From the NCBI RefSeq assembly GCF_028595305.1, contig NZ_JAQQXS010000007.1, forward strand, positions 206,461 to 270,460: a stretch of 64,000 nucleotides of DNA. Direction: 5' to 3'. Position numbers and translations under genes: made by a program. The notes under the pieces were generated by a model. It made no database searches. It saw only the letters and a list, made by a program, of their open reading frames with translations, and was not told the DNA's origin. This DNA comes from Roseateles koreensis. GTDB taxonomy: Bacteria > Pseudomonadota > Gammaproteobacteria > Burkholderiales > Burkholderiaceae_C. Below are positions 29,399 through 38,225 of the stretch, one piece after another (position 1 is the first letter of the stretch; every line of letters starts with the position of its first letter).

Positions 29399-29956
29399 TC
29401 AGCCATGCAGTCGGCTTGAGCGCGGCACGCTGGCGAGTAAAAACTCCATTTGATCCACCAAAATGCGGCGCCCGCGCAGAATCATGTCTTCATGCAAATT
29501 GGGGACATAGGGCAGGTAGAGCAGGCTCATGTTGGCCTCTTCAGGCATGCGGCTGCCTTTGCGGCCGTTGCAGCCCTTGCAGGCAGTGATGCAGTTCATC
29601 CAGTTGTCGCGCCCGCCACGGGAGGTGGGGTGAATGTGCTCCCGTGTCAGGTCATCGGCATGAAAGCTGTGGCCGCAATAGGCGCAGACAAAGCGGTCGC
29701 GGGCGAACAATTTGGGGTTGGACAAGGACGGCGCTTGGCGCCAAGCCCGACTTGGCACCGAGCCGCGCACGGCGATGATGGGGTGAACCTCAATGCGGGA
29801 TTGCTGGCCGGTGCGCCGCTGCAAGCCGCCGCGCAAGGTCTGGCAGGGATCGCCAAGCGTCCAGGCCACACCGTCGCAGGCATAGATGACGGCCGCTTCA
29901 CGGGTCGAAATCCAAGCTTGCGGTCGACCTGAGCAATCCAGTTGAAGTACATCCAC
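29399..29956 (-). CDS. HNH endonuclease
   Basis: A 185-residue HNH-family nuclease. The HNH core spans about residues 88-132: zinc ligands C91 and C94 (CAYC), the catalytic His in TREHIHP (H107), an Asn near 118-121, and CKGCNG (C126, C129, N130). The N-terminal half (VLQLDCSGRPQAWISTREA) is shared by lone HNH proteins widespread in proteobacteria. I place the start at the GTG at 29956, which has GGAGG nine bases upstream; the longer TTG reading lacks such a site. No restriction methylase, toxin or phage genes adjoin it, so its role is unknown. Confidence 0.85.
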   Translation of the reverse strand: MDVLQLDCSGRPQAWISTREAAVIYACDGVAWTLGDPCQTLRGGLQRRTGQQSRIEVHPIIAVRGSVPSRAWRQAPSLSNPKLFARDRFVCAYCGHSFHADDLTREHIHPTSRGGRDNWMNCITACKGCNGRKGSRMPEEANMSLLYLPYVPNLHEDMILRGRRILVDQMEFLLASVPRSSRLHG

Positions 29957-30347
29957 AGCGTGAGACCTCCAAGGCGGAGCGTACTGCAAGTGGCCGCGCC
30001 GATTCAAGTTTTCGTCGCTTTCGTGGTGGCCCCGTGCGCGCTAAGCGACAGCGGACGCCCTGCCGGGCGGTGGTGAGGGGGGCTGTCAAGGCGTTGTCAT
30101 TGCAATTGACCAGACTGTTCGATTTTGTGGGGGTATGCACTGCGCCATGCCGGGGTTTGTGCGCCTGACGGACGTTTCGGTGCCTAGGCAGGGGCCTCTA
30201 AAAAAACAGCAAAAAAACTCTCGGTGAACCAAGCAAAAGTTGCAAACTTTCTGCAAAATAGAACGATCGTTCGTTTTATTATTCGCCGCAATTCATTCGC
30301 TGTTTCTCCCCGTCCAACCGAAGCCTTTCCGGAATTCGCCCGTGTCC
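29957..30347. other. Divergent promoter region between the HNH gene and the TetR gene
   Basis: A 391-base gap with no gene. The first part is GC-rich; the part near 30195-30220 is A-rich (AAAAAAACAGCAAAAAAACT). A possible -10 element TATTAT at 30277-30282 overlaps the end of the palindrome at 30261-30276. No convincing -35 is seen. Confidence 0.5.
30261..30276. promoter_or_regulatory. Candidate TetR-family operator upstream of the fad regulator
   Basis: GAACGATCGTTC (30261-30272) is a perfect 12-bp palindrome, continued by GTTT. The form AACGATCGTT flanked by further ACG/CGT half-sites is the usual shape of operators for TetR-type fatty-acid degradation regulators. It lies 72 bases before the start codon and overlaps a possible -10 element, which fits autorepression. 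Binding by the adjacent regulator is inferred. Confidence 0.65.
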
Positions 30348-31082
30348 ATGACCCTTCCCATCAAACCTGATGTCGACCTGACCGCTGCTGCTGTGGTCAA
30401 GCCTGGGCGTGGTGTGCGTACTCTGCAAAAAGGGCAGCACACCCGGGCCGTGATTCTTGAGGCCGCTTTGGGGCTGGCCTCGCACATGGGCTTGGAGGGG
30501 CTGTCGATCGGCGCGCTGGCGGACGTCACGAAAATGAGCAAGTCGGGCGTTTTTGCCCACTTCGGCTCGCGTGAAGAATTGCAGATTGCCGTGGTGATGG
30601 AGTACCACGCCAAGTTTGAAGAAGAGGTCTTTTTCAGCGCCATTCTCGAAGCCCGTGGCCTGCCGCGCTTGCGTGCTTTGTTCGAGCGCTGGGTGCGCCG
30701 CGTTTCGCTGGAACTGGATGCGGGTTGCATCTACATCAGCGGCGCCGTTGAGTTTGATGACCGGCCCGGCCCGGTACGCGACGCCTTGGTCTCGATGGTC
30801 AAGGACTGGCATGCGGCCCTGTACAAGGCCATTGTGCTGGCGCAAGAGGTGGGTCATCTGCAAGCTGACGCCGATGTTGAGCAGATTCTTTTTGAGTTGC
30901 ACGGACTGATTCTTTCCCTTCATCACGATGCGCGGTTCTTGCGCAATCTGGGTGCGCTGGAGCGGGCAAGACTGGGTTTTGACCGTGCGGTGCAATCCTA
31001 TGCAACCCCTGCCGGCCTGGAGGCGGACGCCTCGGCCAAAAAAGCTGTCACCGCTGCGAGCACTAAGAAGCCGCGACGCTGA
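30348..31082 (+). CDS. TetR-family regulator of the fatty-acid degradation cluster
   Basis: A 244-residue TetR regulator. The helix-turn-helix covers about residues 30-75 (ILEAALGLASHMGLEGLSIG, ALADVTKMSKSGVFAHFGSREEL). The C-terminal ligand domain resembles TetR_C regulators with YHAKFEEEVF and GCIYISGAVEFDDRPGPVRD. A lysine-rich tail follows. It directly precedes an acyl-CoA dehydrogenase gene on the same strand (40-base gap), so an acyl-CoA or fatty acid is the likely inducer. The ATG at 30348 was chosen because the frame upstream overlaps the operator. Confidence 0.85.
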   Translation: MTLPIKPDVDLTAAAVVKPGRGVRTLQKGQHTRAVILEAALGLASHMGLEGLSIGALADVTKMSKSGVFAHFGSREELQIAVVMEYHAKFEEEVFFSAILEARGLPRLRALFERWVRRVSLELDAGCIYISGAVEFDDRPGPVRDALVSMVKDWHAALYKAIVLAQEVGHLQADADVEQILFELHGLILSLHHDARFLRNLGALERARLGFDRAVQSYATPAGLEADASAKKAVTAASTKKPRR

Positions 31083-31122
31083 TTTTCTTCACCTATTTCG
31101 TCTTTTTCACCCGGAGTTCGAC

Positions 31123-32913
31123 ATGCCCATCTATAACCCGCCCCTGCGCGACATGCAATTTGTGATGCACGAAGTGCTCAACGTGGTGGACCAACTCAAG
31201 GCCTTGCCGCAGCATGCTGACATGGACGTTGACACCATCAACGCGGTGCTGGAAGAAGGCGGCAAGTTCGCGGCGGAAGTGCTGGCGCCCTTGAACCTCA
31301 GCGGCGACGCTGAAGGCTGCTCGCTGGACAAAGTGACGCACGAAGTCAGCCCCCCAAAGGGCTTCAAGGAAGCCTACGCCCAGTACGTGGAAGGCGGCTG
31401 GCCCTCGCTGGGTTGTGATCCCGAGTTTGGCGGCCAGGGCCTGCCCTTGGTGCTGAACCAGGCTTTCTACGAAATGATGAACTCGGCCAACCAGGCCTGG
31501 ACCATGTACCCCGGCCTGAGCCACGGCGCCTACGAGGCCTTGCACGCGCACGGCACCCCTGAGCAAAAGGCGATTTACCTGCCCAAGCTGACCAGTGGCG
31601 AGTGGACTGGCACCATGTGCCTGACCGAGCCGCATTGCGGCACCGATCTGGGCATGCTGCGCAGCAAGGCTGAGCCTTTGGCTGATGGCAGCTACAAGAT
31701 CAACGGCGCCAAGATCTTCATCTCCGCCGGTGAGCACGACATGGTGTCCAACATCGTGCACTTGGTGCTGGCTCGCCTGCCTGATGCGCCGGAAGGCTCC
31801 AAGGGTATCTCGCTGTTCGTTGTTCCCAAGTTCATGGTGAACGCCGACGGCACCCTGGGCAAGCGCAATGGCATCTTCTGCGCCGGCCTGGAGCACAAGA
31901 TGGGCATCCATGCCAACGCCACCTGCCAGATGGTGCTGGAAGATGCCGTCGGTACGCTGGTGGGGCAGCCCAACAAGGGCCTTGCTGCCATGTTCGTGAT
32001 GATGAACGCTGCCCGCCTGGGTGTGGGTAACCAGTCACTCGGACTGACCGAGGTGGCGTATCAGAACGCCGTGGCCTACGCCAAGGACCGCATCCAGATG
32101 CGCGCCCTGAGCGGCCCCAAGGCGCCCGAGAAGGCCGCCGACCCCATCATCGTGCACCCCGATGTGCGCAAGATGTTGCTGACCGCGCGTGCCTATGCCG
32201 AAGGCGGCCGTGCCCTGTCCACCTACGTGGCCGTCACGCTGGACCGCTCCCTGAGCGCCGCCGACGAAGATGAGCGCAAGGAAGCTGATGACGAAGTCGC
32301 GCTGCTGACCCCCATCATCAAGGCTTTCATCTCCGACAACGCCTGGATTGCGACCTCGCATTGCATGCAGGTGTTCGGTGGCCACGGTTTCATCCATGAG
32401 TGGGGCATGGAGCAATTTGTGCGCGATGCCCGCATCAACATGATCTACGAAGGCACCAACACCATCCAGTCGTTGGACCTGCTGGGCCGCAAGATCCTGG
32501 GTGACAACGGCGCCAAGCTCAAGAAGTTCGGCAAGAAGATTGCTCAGTTCGTCGAAGAAGAAGGCACCAACGAGGCGATGCAGGAGTTCATCAACCCGTT
32601 GGCTGACATTGGCGACAAGGTGACCAAGCTGACCACCGAGATCGGCATGAAGGCCTTCCAGAACCCCGATGAAGTGGGTGCTGCGGCCGTGGATTACCTG
32701 CGCGTCGTGGGTCACATGACGTTTGCCTACTTCTGGGCCCGCATGGCCAAGGTGGCGCTGGAGAAACAAGCCAGCGGCGACACCTTCTACACCGCCAAGT
32801 TGTTGACGGCTCGTTTCTATTTCGCCAAGTTGTTGCCTGAAACGGCTTCGCTGATCCGCACCGCGCGTGCCGGTCTGCAACCGTTGATGGCCATGGACGA
32901 GGCGCTGTTCTAA
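31123..32913 (+). CDS. Acyl-CoA dehydrogenase, long FadE-like type
   Basis: A 596-residue FAD-dependent acyl-CoA dehydrogenase, the first enzyme of beta-oxidation. It starts MPIYNPPLRDMQFVMHEVL, typical of the long bacterial class with an extra C-terminal helical domain. Motifs MCLTEPHCGTDLG (FAD/substrate) and the catalytic base E443 in IYEGTNTIQ are clear. The C-terminal part (about 470-596) is the extra domain. GGAG lies seven bases before the ATG at 31123. It is the first enzyme gene after the TetR regulator. Confidence 0.94.
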   Translation: MPIYNPPLRDMQFVMHEVLNVVDQLKALPQHADMDVDTINAVLEEGGKFAAEVLAPLNLSGDAEGCSLDKVTHEVSPPKGFKEAYAQYVEGGWPSLGCDPEFGGQGLPLVLNQAFYEMMNSANQAWTMYPGLSHGAYEALHAHGTPEQKAIYLPKLTSGEWTGTMCLTEPHCGTDLGMLRSKAEPLADGSYKINGAKIFISAGEHDMVSNIVHLVLARLPDAPEGSKGISLFVVPKFMVNADGTLGKRNGIFCAGLEHKMGIHANATCQMVLEDAVGTLVGQPNKGLAAMFVMMNAARLGVGNQSLGLTEVAYQNAVAYAKDRIQMRALSGPKAPEKAADPIIVHPDVRKMLLTARAYAEGGRALSTYVAVTLDRSLSAADEDERKEADDEVALLTPIIKAFISDNAWIATSHCMQVFGGHGFIHEWGMEQFVRDARINMIYEGTNTIQSLDLLGRKILGDNGAKLKKFGKKIAQFVEEEGTNEAMQEFINPLADIGDKVTKLTTEIGMKAFQNPDEVGAAAVDYLRVVGHMTFAYFWARMAKVALEKQASGDTFYTAKLLTARFYFAKLLPETASLIRTARAGLQPLMAMDEALF

Positions 32914-33003
32914 ACACTTTCGTTGTTGTCAGTGTGAGTGGGCCATCGGTTGGTGGCCCGTCTTTCGGTCGGGAATCATTTCAAATCAAATCAGGAGACG
33001 CCC

Positions 33004-33438
33004 ATGAGAAAGTTTGTTGCTGCCGCTGCCATGACCCTTGTTGCCAACCTCGCACTGGCCCAAGCCAGTCCAGTAGGCTTGTGGAAGACCATTGACGACG
33101 ACGGCAAGACCGAGAAATCGCTGGTGCGCATCACCGATGGTGCAACTGGTCTCACGGGTGTCATTGAAAAGGTTTTTGATCCCACCAAGCAAGATGCCAA
33201 GTGCGAGAAGTGCACGGATGATCGCAAGGACAAACCCGTGGTGGGCATGACCATCATCCATGGGCTCAAGCAGGACGCCAGCGACAAGTCTTTGTGGGAG
33301 GGCGGTGAAATTCTCGACCCCAACAACGGCAAGTCCTACAAGACTCGTCTCAAGCCGATTGAAGGCGGCAAGAAATTGGAGATGAGAGGCTATATCGGTT
33401 TCTTCTACCGCACCCAGACCTGGGTGCGCGTCGAGTAA
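33004..33438 (+). CDS. Secreted DUF2147 protein
   Basis: A 144-residue exported protein with a signal peptide of about 19 residues ending NLALA. The mature part starts SPVGLWKTIDDDGKTEKSLV and ends MRGYIGFFYRTQTWVRV, the DUF2147 pattern; a CEKC pair sits near residues 59-62. The fold is predicted to be lipocalin-like in relatives, suggesting a small hydrophobic ligand. AGGAG lies before the ATG. It is between two beta-oxidation genes on the same strand, which is suggestive of a lipid-related role but no function is known. Confidence 0.8.
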   Translation: MRKFVAAAAMTLVANLALAQASPVGLWKTIDDDGKTEKSLVRITDGATGLTGVIEKVFDPTKQDAKCEKCTDDRKDKPVVGMTIIHGLKQDASDKSLWEGGEILDPNNGKSYKTRLKPIEGGKKLEMRGYIGFFYRTQTWVRVE

Positions 33439-33507
33439 GCCATTTTTACGGTGGAGTTGCCGCTGAACCGGGCAGCTCTACCTTGTTGTTTTTTTAGGGA
33501 GAAGGTT

Positions 33508-35904
33508 GTGAGTCGATTCCAAGTTCGCAAAGTCGCCGTTCTCGGCGCTGGCGTGATGGGCGCGCAGATTGCTGCGCATCTGGTCAACGTCAAGGTGCCT
33601 GTGGTCTTGTTTGACCTGCCCGCCAAGGAAGGTCCCAAGAACGGCATCGTCACCAAGGCGATCGACGGCCTGAAGAAGCTCAAGCCAGCTCCCCTGGGCG
33701 ACGCCGCCGACGCGGCGTTGATCCAGCAAGCCAATTACGAAGAACATCTGGACCTGCTCAAGGACTGCGACCTCATCATCGAGGCCATCGCCGAGCGCAT
33801 GGACTGGAAGCTGGACCTGTACCGCAAGATTGCGCCGTTTGTGGCGCCGGGCGCCATCGTGGCCTCCAACACTTCGGGTCTTTCGATCACGAAGCTGGCC
33901 GAAGTGCTGCCAGAAGAGTTGAAGCCCCGTTTCTGCGGCATCCACTTCTTCAACCCACCGCGCTATATGTACCTGGTGGAGTTGATCAACACGCCCACCA
34001 CCCGTCCGGAAGTGATCGACCAGCTGGAAAGCTTCGTCACCAGCGCCGTGGGCAAGGGCGTTGTGCGCGCCAATGACACCCCTAACTTCGTGGCCAATCG
34101 GGTCGGCATCGCCGGCATGATGGCTACGATGATTGAAGCTGAGAAGTTCGGCCTGTCCTGCGATCTGGTGGACGACCTGACCGGCAAGAAGCTAGGCCGC
34201 GCCTCCAGCGGCACCTTCCGCACCGCGGACGTGGTCGGTCTGGACACCATGGCCCACGTGGTCAAGACCATGCAGGACAATCTGAAGGACGACCCGTTCT
34301 TCTCCACCTACGCCACACCCAAGGTGCTGGCGGGCCTGATCGAGAAGGGCGCACTGGGCCAGAAGGCCGGTGGCGGCTTCTACAAGAAGGTGGGCAAGGA
34401 CATCCAGCGCCTTGACTTCGCCACGGGCGAATACGTGGCCGGCGGCAAGAAGGCTGACGACATCGTCGCCCGCATGCTGAAGAAGCCCGCAGCCGAGCGC
34501 ATCAAGCTGCTGCGCGAATCCACCAACCCGCAAGCCCAGTTCCTGTGGTCCATCCTGCGCGACAGCTTCCACTACGTGGCGGTGCACCTGGACACCGTGG
34601 CTGACACCGCGCGCGAAATTGACTTCGCCATGCGCTGGGGTTTTGGCGCCTCGCAGGGCCCCTTCGAGCTGTGGCAGCAAGCCGGCTGGAAACAAGTGGC
34701 CGAGTGGGTGCGTGAAGACATCGCTGCCGGCAAGACCCTGGCCAGCGCTGCGCTGCCCGCCTGGGTGTTTGAAGGCCCGGTCGCCGACAACGGCGGCGTG
34801 CACAGCAAGGCCGGCTCGTGGAGCGCCGCTGAAGGCAAGTTCAAGACCCGTGCCGAGTTGCCCGTGTACCAACGCCAGGCCTTCCCGGAAGCGCTGTTTG
34901 GCGAAGGTGCGCCCGAGCCGCTGAAGGCCGGCACCGAGTTGTTCAAGAACGAGGAAGTGCGCGTCTGGACGATGGACAACGAAGTGGTCATCGCCTCGAT
35001 CACCGCCAAGTTGCACCTGATCAGCCCGACCGTCACGGAAGGCCTGATCAAGGCCGTTGAGATCGCCGAAGCCGGCTACAAGGGCCTGGTGGTCTGGTCG
35101 CCCGATGAGGTGTTCTCCGCCGGTGCCAACCTGGAAGCGCTGATGCCGGTCTTCATGACCAAGGGCGCCAAGGGCATTGCCCCGGAAGAGAAGAAGCTGC
35201 AAGACGCGATGCTGCGCATCCGCTACGCCACGGTGCCCGTGGTGGCGGCTGTGCGCGGCCTGGCACTGGGCGGCGGCTGCGAGTTGGCGGTGCATTGCGC
35301 CCGCCGCGTTGCCCACATGGAAAGCTATGTCGGCCTGGTCGAAGTGGGCGTGGGCCTGATCCCCGGCGCCGGCGGCCTGACCTACATCGCTCGCCGTGCC
35401 GCTGAAATGGCTGCTGCTGGCAATGCCAATGCCGACATCTTCATGTTCCTGAAAGACGGCTTCACCACCGCGGCCATGGCCAAGGTGGCGACTTCGGCGC
35501 TGGAAGCCAAGAAGAACGGCTTCTTCCTCGACAGCGACATCATTGTCCCGAACAAGGACGAACTGCTGTACGTTGCGACGGCCCAAGCCAAGGCCATGTT
35601 CGACTCCGGCTACCGTGCGCCGCTGCGTGCCAAGTTCCCGGTGGCCGGCCGTTCGGGCATCGCCACCATCAAGGGGCAACTGGCCAATATGCGTGACGGC
35701 GGCTTCATCAGCGCCCACGACTATCACCTGGCCAGCTTGATCGCCGATGTGCTGTGCGGTGGCGCGGTGGAAGCCGGCTCGCTGGTGGATGAGGAATATC
35801 TGATGTCTTTGGAGCGCAAGCACTTCTGCTCCTTGCTGGAGCATCCGAAGACGCAAGAGCGGATCATGGGCATGCTCCAAACCGGCAAGCCCGTCAGGAA
35901 CTGA
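33508..35904 (+). CDS. fadN: Bifunctional 3-hydroxyacyl-CoA dehydrogenase / enoyl-CoA hydratase, FadN type
   Basis: A 798-residue fusion that carries out two beta-oxidation steps. The NAD-binding dehydrogenase comes first (VAVLGAGVMGAQIAAHL, residues 9-25; HFFNPPRYMYLVE), then two dehydrogenase C-terminal domains, and an enoyl-CoA hydratase/isomerase domain last (about 500-700; oxyanion loop SAGANLEAL near 536; ALGGGCELAVH). This order is that of Bacillus FadN and opposite to Escherichia coli FadB. The start is the GTG at 33508 with AGGGAGAAGG upstream; an in-frame GTG at 33451 has no such site. Confidence 0.9.
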   Translation: MSRFQVRKVAVLGAGVMGAQIAAHLVNVKVPVVLFDLPAKEGPKNGIVTKAIDGLKKLKPAPLGDAADAALIQQANYEEHLDLLKDCDLIIEAIAERMDWKLDLYRKIAPFVAPGAIVASNTSGLSITKLAEVLPEELKPRFCGIHFFNPPRYMYLVELINTPTTRPEVIDQLESFVTSAVGKGVVRANDTPNFVANRVGIAGMMATMIEAEKFGLSCDLVDDLTGKKLGRASSGTFRTADVVGLDTMAHVVKTMQDNLKDDPFFSTYATPKVLAGLIEKGALGQKAGGGFYKKVGKDIQRLDFATGEYVAGGKKADDIVARMLKKPAAERIKLLRESTNPQAQFLWSILRDSFHYVAVHLDTVADTAREIDFAMRWGFGASQGPFELWQQAGWKQVAEWVREDIAAGKTLASAALPAWVFEGPVADNGGVHSKAGSWSAAEGKFKTRAELPVYQRQAFPEALFGEGAPEPLKAGTELFKNEEVRVWTMDNEVVIASITAKLHLISPTVTEGLIKAVEIAEAGYKGLVVWSPDEVFSAGANLEALMPVFMTKGAKGIAPEEKKLQDAMLRIRYATVPVVAAVRGLALGGGCELAVHCARRVAHMESYVGLVEVGVGLIPGAGGLTYIARRAAEMAAAGNANADIFMFLKDGFTTAAMAKVATSALEAKKNGFFLDSDIIVPNKDELLYVATAQAKAMFDSGYRAPLRAKFPVAGRSGIATIKGQLANMRDGGFISAHDYHLASLIADVLCGGAVEAGSLVDEEYLMSLERKHFCSLLEHPKTQERIMGMLQTGKPVRN

Positions 35905-36035
35905 TGGCGCTACTGCGCGAACGCCTGGCGTCGTTGGGCGGTGCACGGAATCCTCACGACCAGGGAGGTCGTTCCGGGTCCTGTGCCCCGCCCGCCCAGC
36001 CTGTCGTCCGCTCGCGGCGCTCCCTCAATCCCTGA

Positions 36036-36053
36036 CCCGGCCGTGTGGCCGGG
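36036..36053. repeat. GC-rich hairpin upstream of fadA
   Basis: CCCGGCC (36036-36042) and GGCCGGG (36047-36053) form a 7-bp stem with a GTGT loop, in the 194-base gap between the bifunctional enzyme and the thiolase. No T tract follows, so it is more likely an RNA-stability or processing element than a terminator. Confidence 0.6.
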
Positions 36054-36098
36054 GTACTGAATACAAAGAAATTTACTGGTCATGAAAGGATCAGGATC

Positions 36099-37313
36099 AT
36101 GAGCAAGCAAGTTCAAGAAGCCTATATTTGCGCCGCCACCCGCCTGCCTATCGGCAAGTCGGGCCGGGGCTATTACAAGAACACCCGTCCAGACGAGATG
36201 CTGACGCGCGCCATCCAGGCTGCGCTGGCGCAAGTGCCGGGCTTGGACCCCAAGGCGATTGAGGATGCCATCGTTGGCTGCTCCTTCCCCGAAGGCGAGC
36301 AAGGCATGAACATCGCCCGCGTGGCGGCTGTGTTGTCAGGTCTGCCCAATACCGTGGGCGGCGTGACGGTCAACCGTTATTGCGCTTCCGGCATCACCGC
36401 CCTGCAGATGGCGGCCGACCGCATCCGCGTCGGTGAAGCCGAGGTGATGATCGCCGCCGGCGTTGAGTCGATGAGCATGGTGCCCATGGGCGGCAACAAG
36501 CCGTCCATGCCGCCTGCGATTTTCGAGCGCGACGAAAACATCGGCCTGGCCTACGGCATGGGCCTGACGGCCGAGAAGGTCGCCACGCAGTGGAAGATCA
36601 GCCGCGAAGCGCAAGACGAATTCGCGGTGGAATCGCATCGCCGTGCCATGGCCGCTATCGCTTCGGGGGCCTTCGCCGCTGAAATGACGCCGTTCGAGAT
36701 CATCGAGCGCACGCCCAATCTGCTGGACGGCTCGATCACCGAGCGCCGCCGCACGGTCAGCATCGACGAAGGCCCACGCGCTGAAACGTCGATGGAAGGC
36801 CTGGCCCGCTTGAAGCCGGTGTTTGCTGCCAAGGGCAGCGTCACCGCCGGCAACAGCTCGCAAACCTCTGACGGCTCCGGCGCCCTGATCGTGGCTTCTG
36901 AAGCTGCGGTCAAGCGCTTTGGCCTGACCCCGCTGGCACGTTTTGTCAGCTTCGCCGTGCGCGGCGTGCCGCCCGAGATCATGGGCATTGGCCCGATCGA
37001 GGCGATCCCGGCAGCGCTGAAGCTGGCCGGCATCACCGCCGCTGATCTCGATTGGGTGGAATTGAACGAAGCCTTCGCCGCCCAGTCGCTGGCCGTGCTG
37101 AACGACCTTGACAGCAAGGGCATCGTGATGGACCGCAGCAAGGTCAACCCCAACGGCGGCGCGATCGCCCTGGGCCACCCGCTGGGCGCTACCGGCGCCA
37201 TCCGCGCTGCCTCGGTGATCCACGGCCTGCGCCGCACCGGCGGCAAGTACGGCATGGTGACCATGTGCATCGGCGCCGGCCAGGGTGCTGCCGGCATCAT
37301 CGAGCGGCTCTGA
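36099..37313 (+). CDS. fadA: Acetyl-CoA C-acyltransferase (3-ketoacyl-CoA thiolase)
   Basis: A 404-residue thiolase that cleaves 3-ketoacyl-CoA to acetyl-CoA and a shortened acyl-CoA. The nucleophile is C95 in NRYCASGITALQ; the second set of catalytic residues is visible in ELNEAFAAQSL, GGAIALGHPLGATGA and CIGAGQGAAGI. The ATG at 36099 is preceded by AGGATCAGGA. Together with the upstream FadN-type protein it completes the beta-oxidation cycle. A strong terminator follows. Confidence 0.95.
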   Translation: MSKQVQEAYICAATRLPIGKSGRGYYKNTRPDEMLTRAIQAALAQVPGLDPKAIEDAIVGCSFPEGEQGMNIARVAAVLSGLPNTVGGVTVNRYCASGITALQMAADRIRVGEAEVMIAAGVESMSMVPMGGNKPSMPPAIFERDENIGLAYGMGLTAEKVATQWKISREAQDEFAVESHRRAMAAIASGAFAAEMTPFEIIERTPNLLDGSITERRRTVSIDEGPRAETSMEGLARLKPVFAAKGSVTAGNSSQTSDGSGALIVASEAAVKRFGLTPLARFVSFAVRGVPPEIMGIGPIEAIPAALKLAGITAADLDWVELNEAFAAQSLAVLNDLDSKGIVMDRSKVNPNGGAIALGHPLGATGAIRAASVIHGLRRTGGKYGMVTMCIGAGQGAAGIIERL

Positions 37314-37320
37314 TCGGCCG

Positions 37321-37351
37321 AAAAAAAGCGCGGCTCCGGCCGCGTTTTTTT
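37321..37351 (+). terminator. Rho-independent terminator after fadA
   Basis: CGCGG (37329-37333) pairs with CCGCG (37340-37344), flanked by A7 before and T7 after, so the stem can extend by A-T pairs. It lies eight bases after the thiolase stop and could act in both directions. Confidence 0.85.
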
Positions 37352-37387
37352 CTTTGCTGGCATGATCTTGCATCTGGAGAGTTTTCT

Positions 37388-38152
37388 ATGAGCATCAAAA
37401 CTGCAATCGTCAACGGCGTGGCAAGTATCGAAATTGCGCGTCCGGAGAAAAAAAATGCGCTGACCCGCGCGATGTACCAGGAGATGGCGGACATCCTCGT
37501 CGCCGTCAACACAGACAAGAGCGTGCGTGCCGTGCTGATCCAGGGCCAGCCCTCGATCTTCACCTCGGGCAATGACATCGAAGACTTCATGGGCAGCCCG
37601 CCGCGGGACGAAGACGCCCCGGTGTTCCAGTTCATGCGGGCGCTGCTGGGCTGTGAGAAGCCGGTGGTGGCCGCTGTCACGGGTGCCGCCATCGGCATCG
37701 GCACGACGCTGCTGTTGCATTGCGACCTGGTCTACGTGGCAGACGACAGCCGCTTGGCCATGCCTTTTGTGGGCCTGGGCCTGGTGCCCGAGTTCGCCTC
37801 CAGCCTGGTCGTGCCGCGTTTGATGGGCCACGCCAAGGCGGCTGAAAAGCTGCTGCTCGGCGACCCCTTCACCGGCGCTGAGGCGGTGGAGTGCGGCATC
37901 GCCAACGCAGTGCTGCCGTCTGGCGAGGTCGTGAACCACGCCCGCCGCGTGGCCGAACGTTTCAACACCCTGGCCCCCGGTGCGGTGCGCGACAGCAAGC
38001 GCTTGATGCGCCGCCACAGCCAGGAGCAGGTGCTGGAAACCGTGCGCGTGGAAGCCGAAATCTTCGGCGCCCGCCTGCGCTCCCCCGAAGCCATGGAAGC
38101 CTTCCAGGCCTTCTTCCAGAAGCGTGCGCCGGATTTTTCGAAGTTTGATTGA
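37388..38152 (+). CDS. Enoyl-CoA hydratase/isomerase family protein
   Basis: A 254-residue crotonase-fold protein. The oxyanion-hole loops are FTSGNDIEDF (about residues 58-67) and ITGAAIGIGTT-like VTGAAIGIGTTLLLHCDLVY (about 97-116), followed by the VGLGLVPEFASSLVVPRLMG segment. One usual catalytic Glu position holds Gly/Leu, so isomerase or other crotonase chemistry is possible. GGAGA precedes the ATG at 37388 by seven bases. Despite the upstream terminator it belongs to the same functional cluster. Confidence 0.88.
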   Translation: MSIKTAIVNGVASIEIARPEKKNALTRAMYQEMADILVAVNTDKSVRAVLIQGQPSIFTSGNDIEDFMGSPPRDEDAPVFQFMRALLGCEKPVVAAVTGAAIGIGTTLLLHCDLVYVADDSRLAMPFVGLGLVPEFASSLVVPRLMGHAKAAEKLLLGDPFTGAEAVECGIANAVLPSGEVVNHARRVAERFNTLAPGAVRDSKRLMRRHSQEQVLETVRVEAEIFGARLRSPEAMEAFQAFFQKRAPDFSKFD

Positions 38153-38185
38153 GACTTGAGACTTGAGTCGCGAGGCTCAAAAATG

Positions 38186-38220
38186 AAAGGACCTGTGCCC
38201 ATGGCCAGGTCCTTTTTTTT
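38186..38220 (+). terminator. Strong rho-independent terminator, probably bidirectional
   Basis: AAAGGACCTG (38186-38195) pairs with CAGGTCCTTT (38206-38215), followed by T to 38220. On the opposite strand the same stem is followed by TTTCATTTTT, so it may also stop the convergent thioesterase transcript. Confidence 0.9.
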
Positions 38221-38225
38221 ATTCC

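Noticed and set aside
34192..35946. 584-residue minus-strand frame opposite the FadN-type gene
   Set aside because: Antisense shadow; low-complexity His/Gly/Gln-rich translation.
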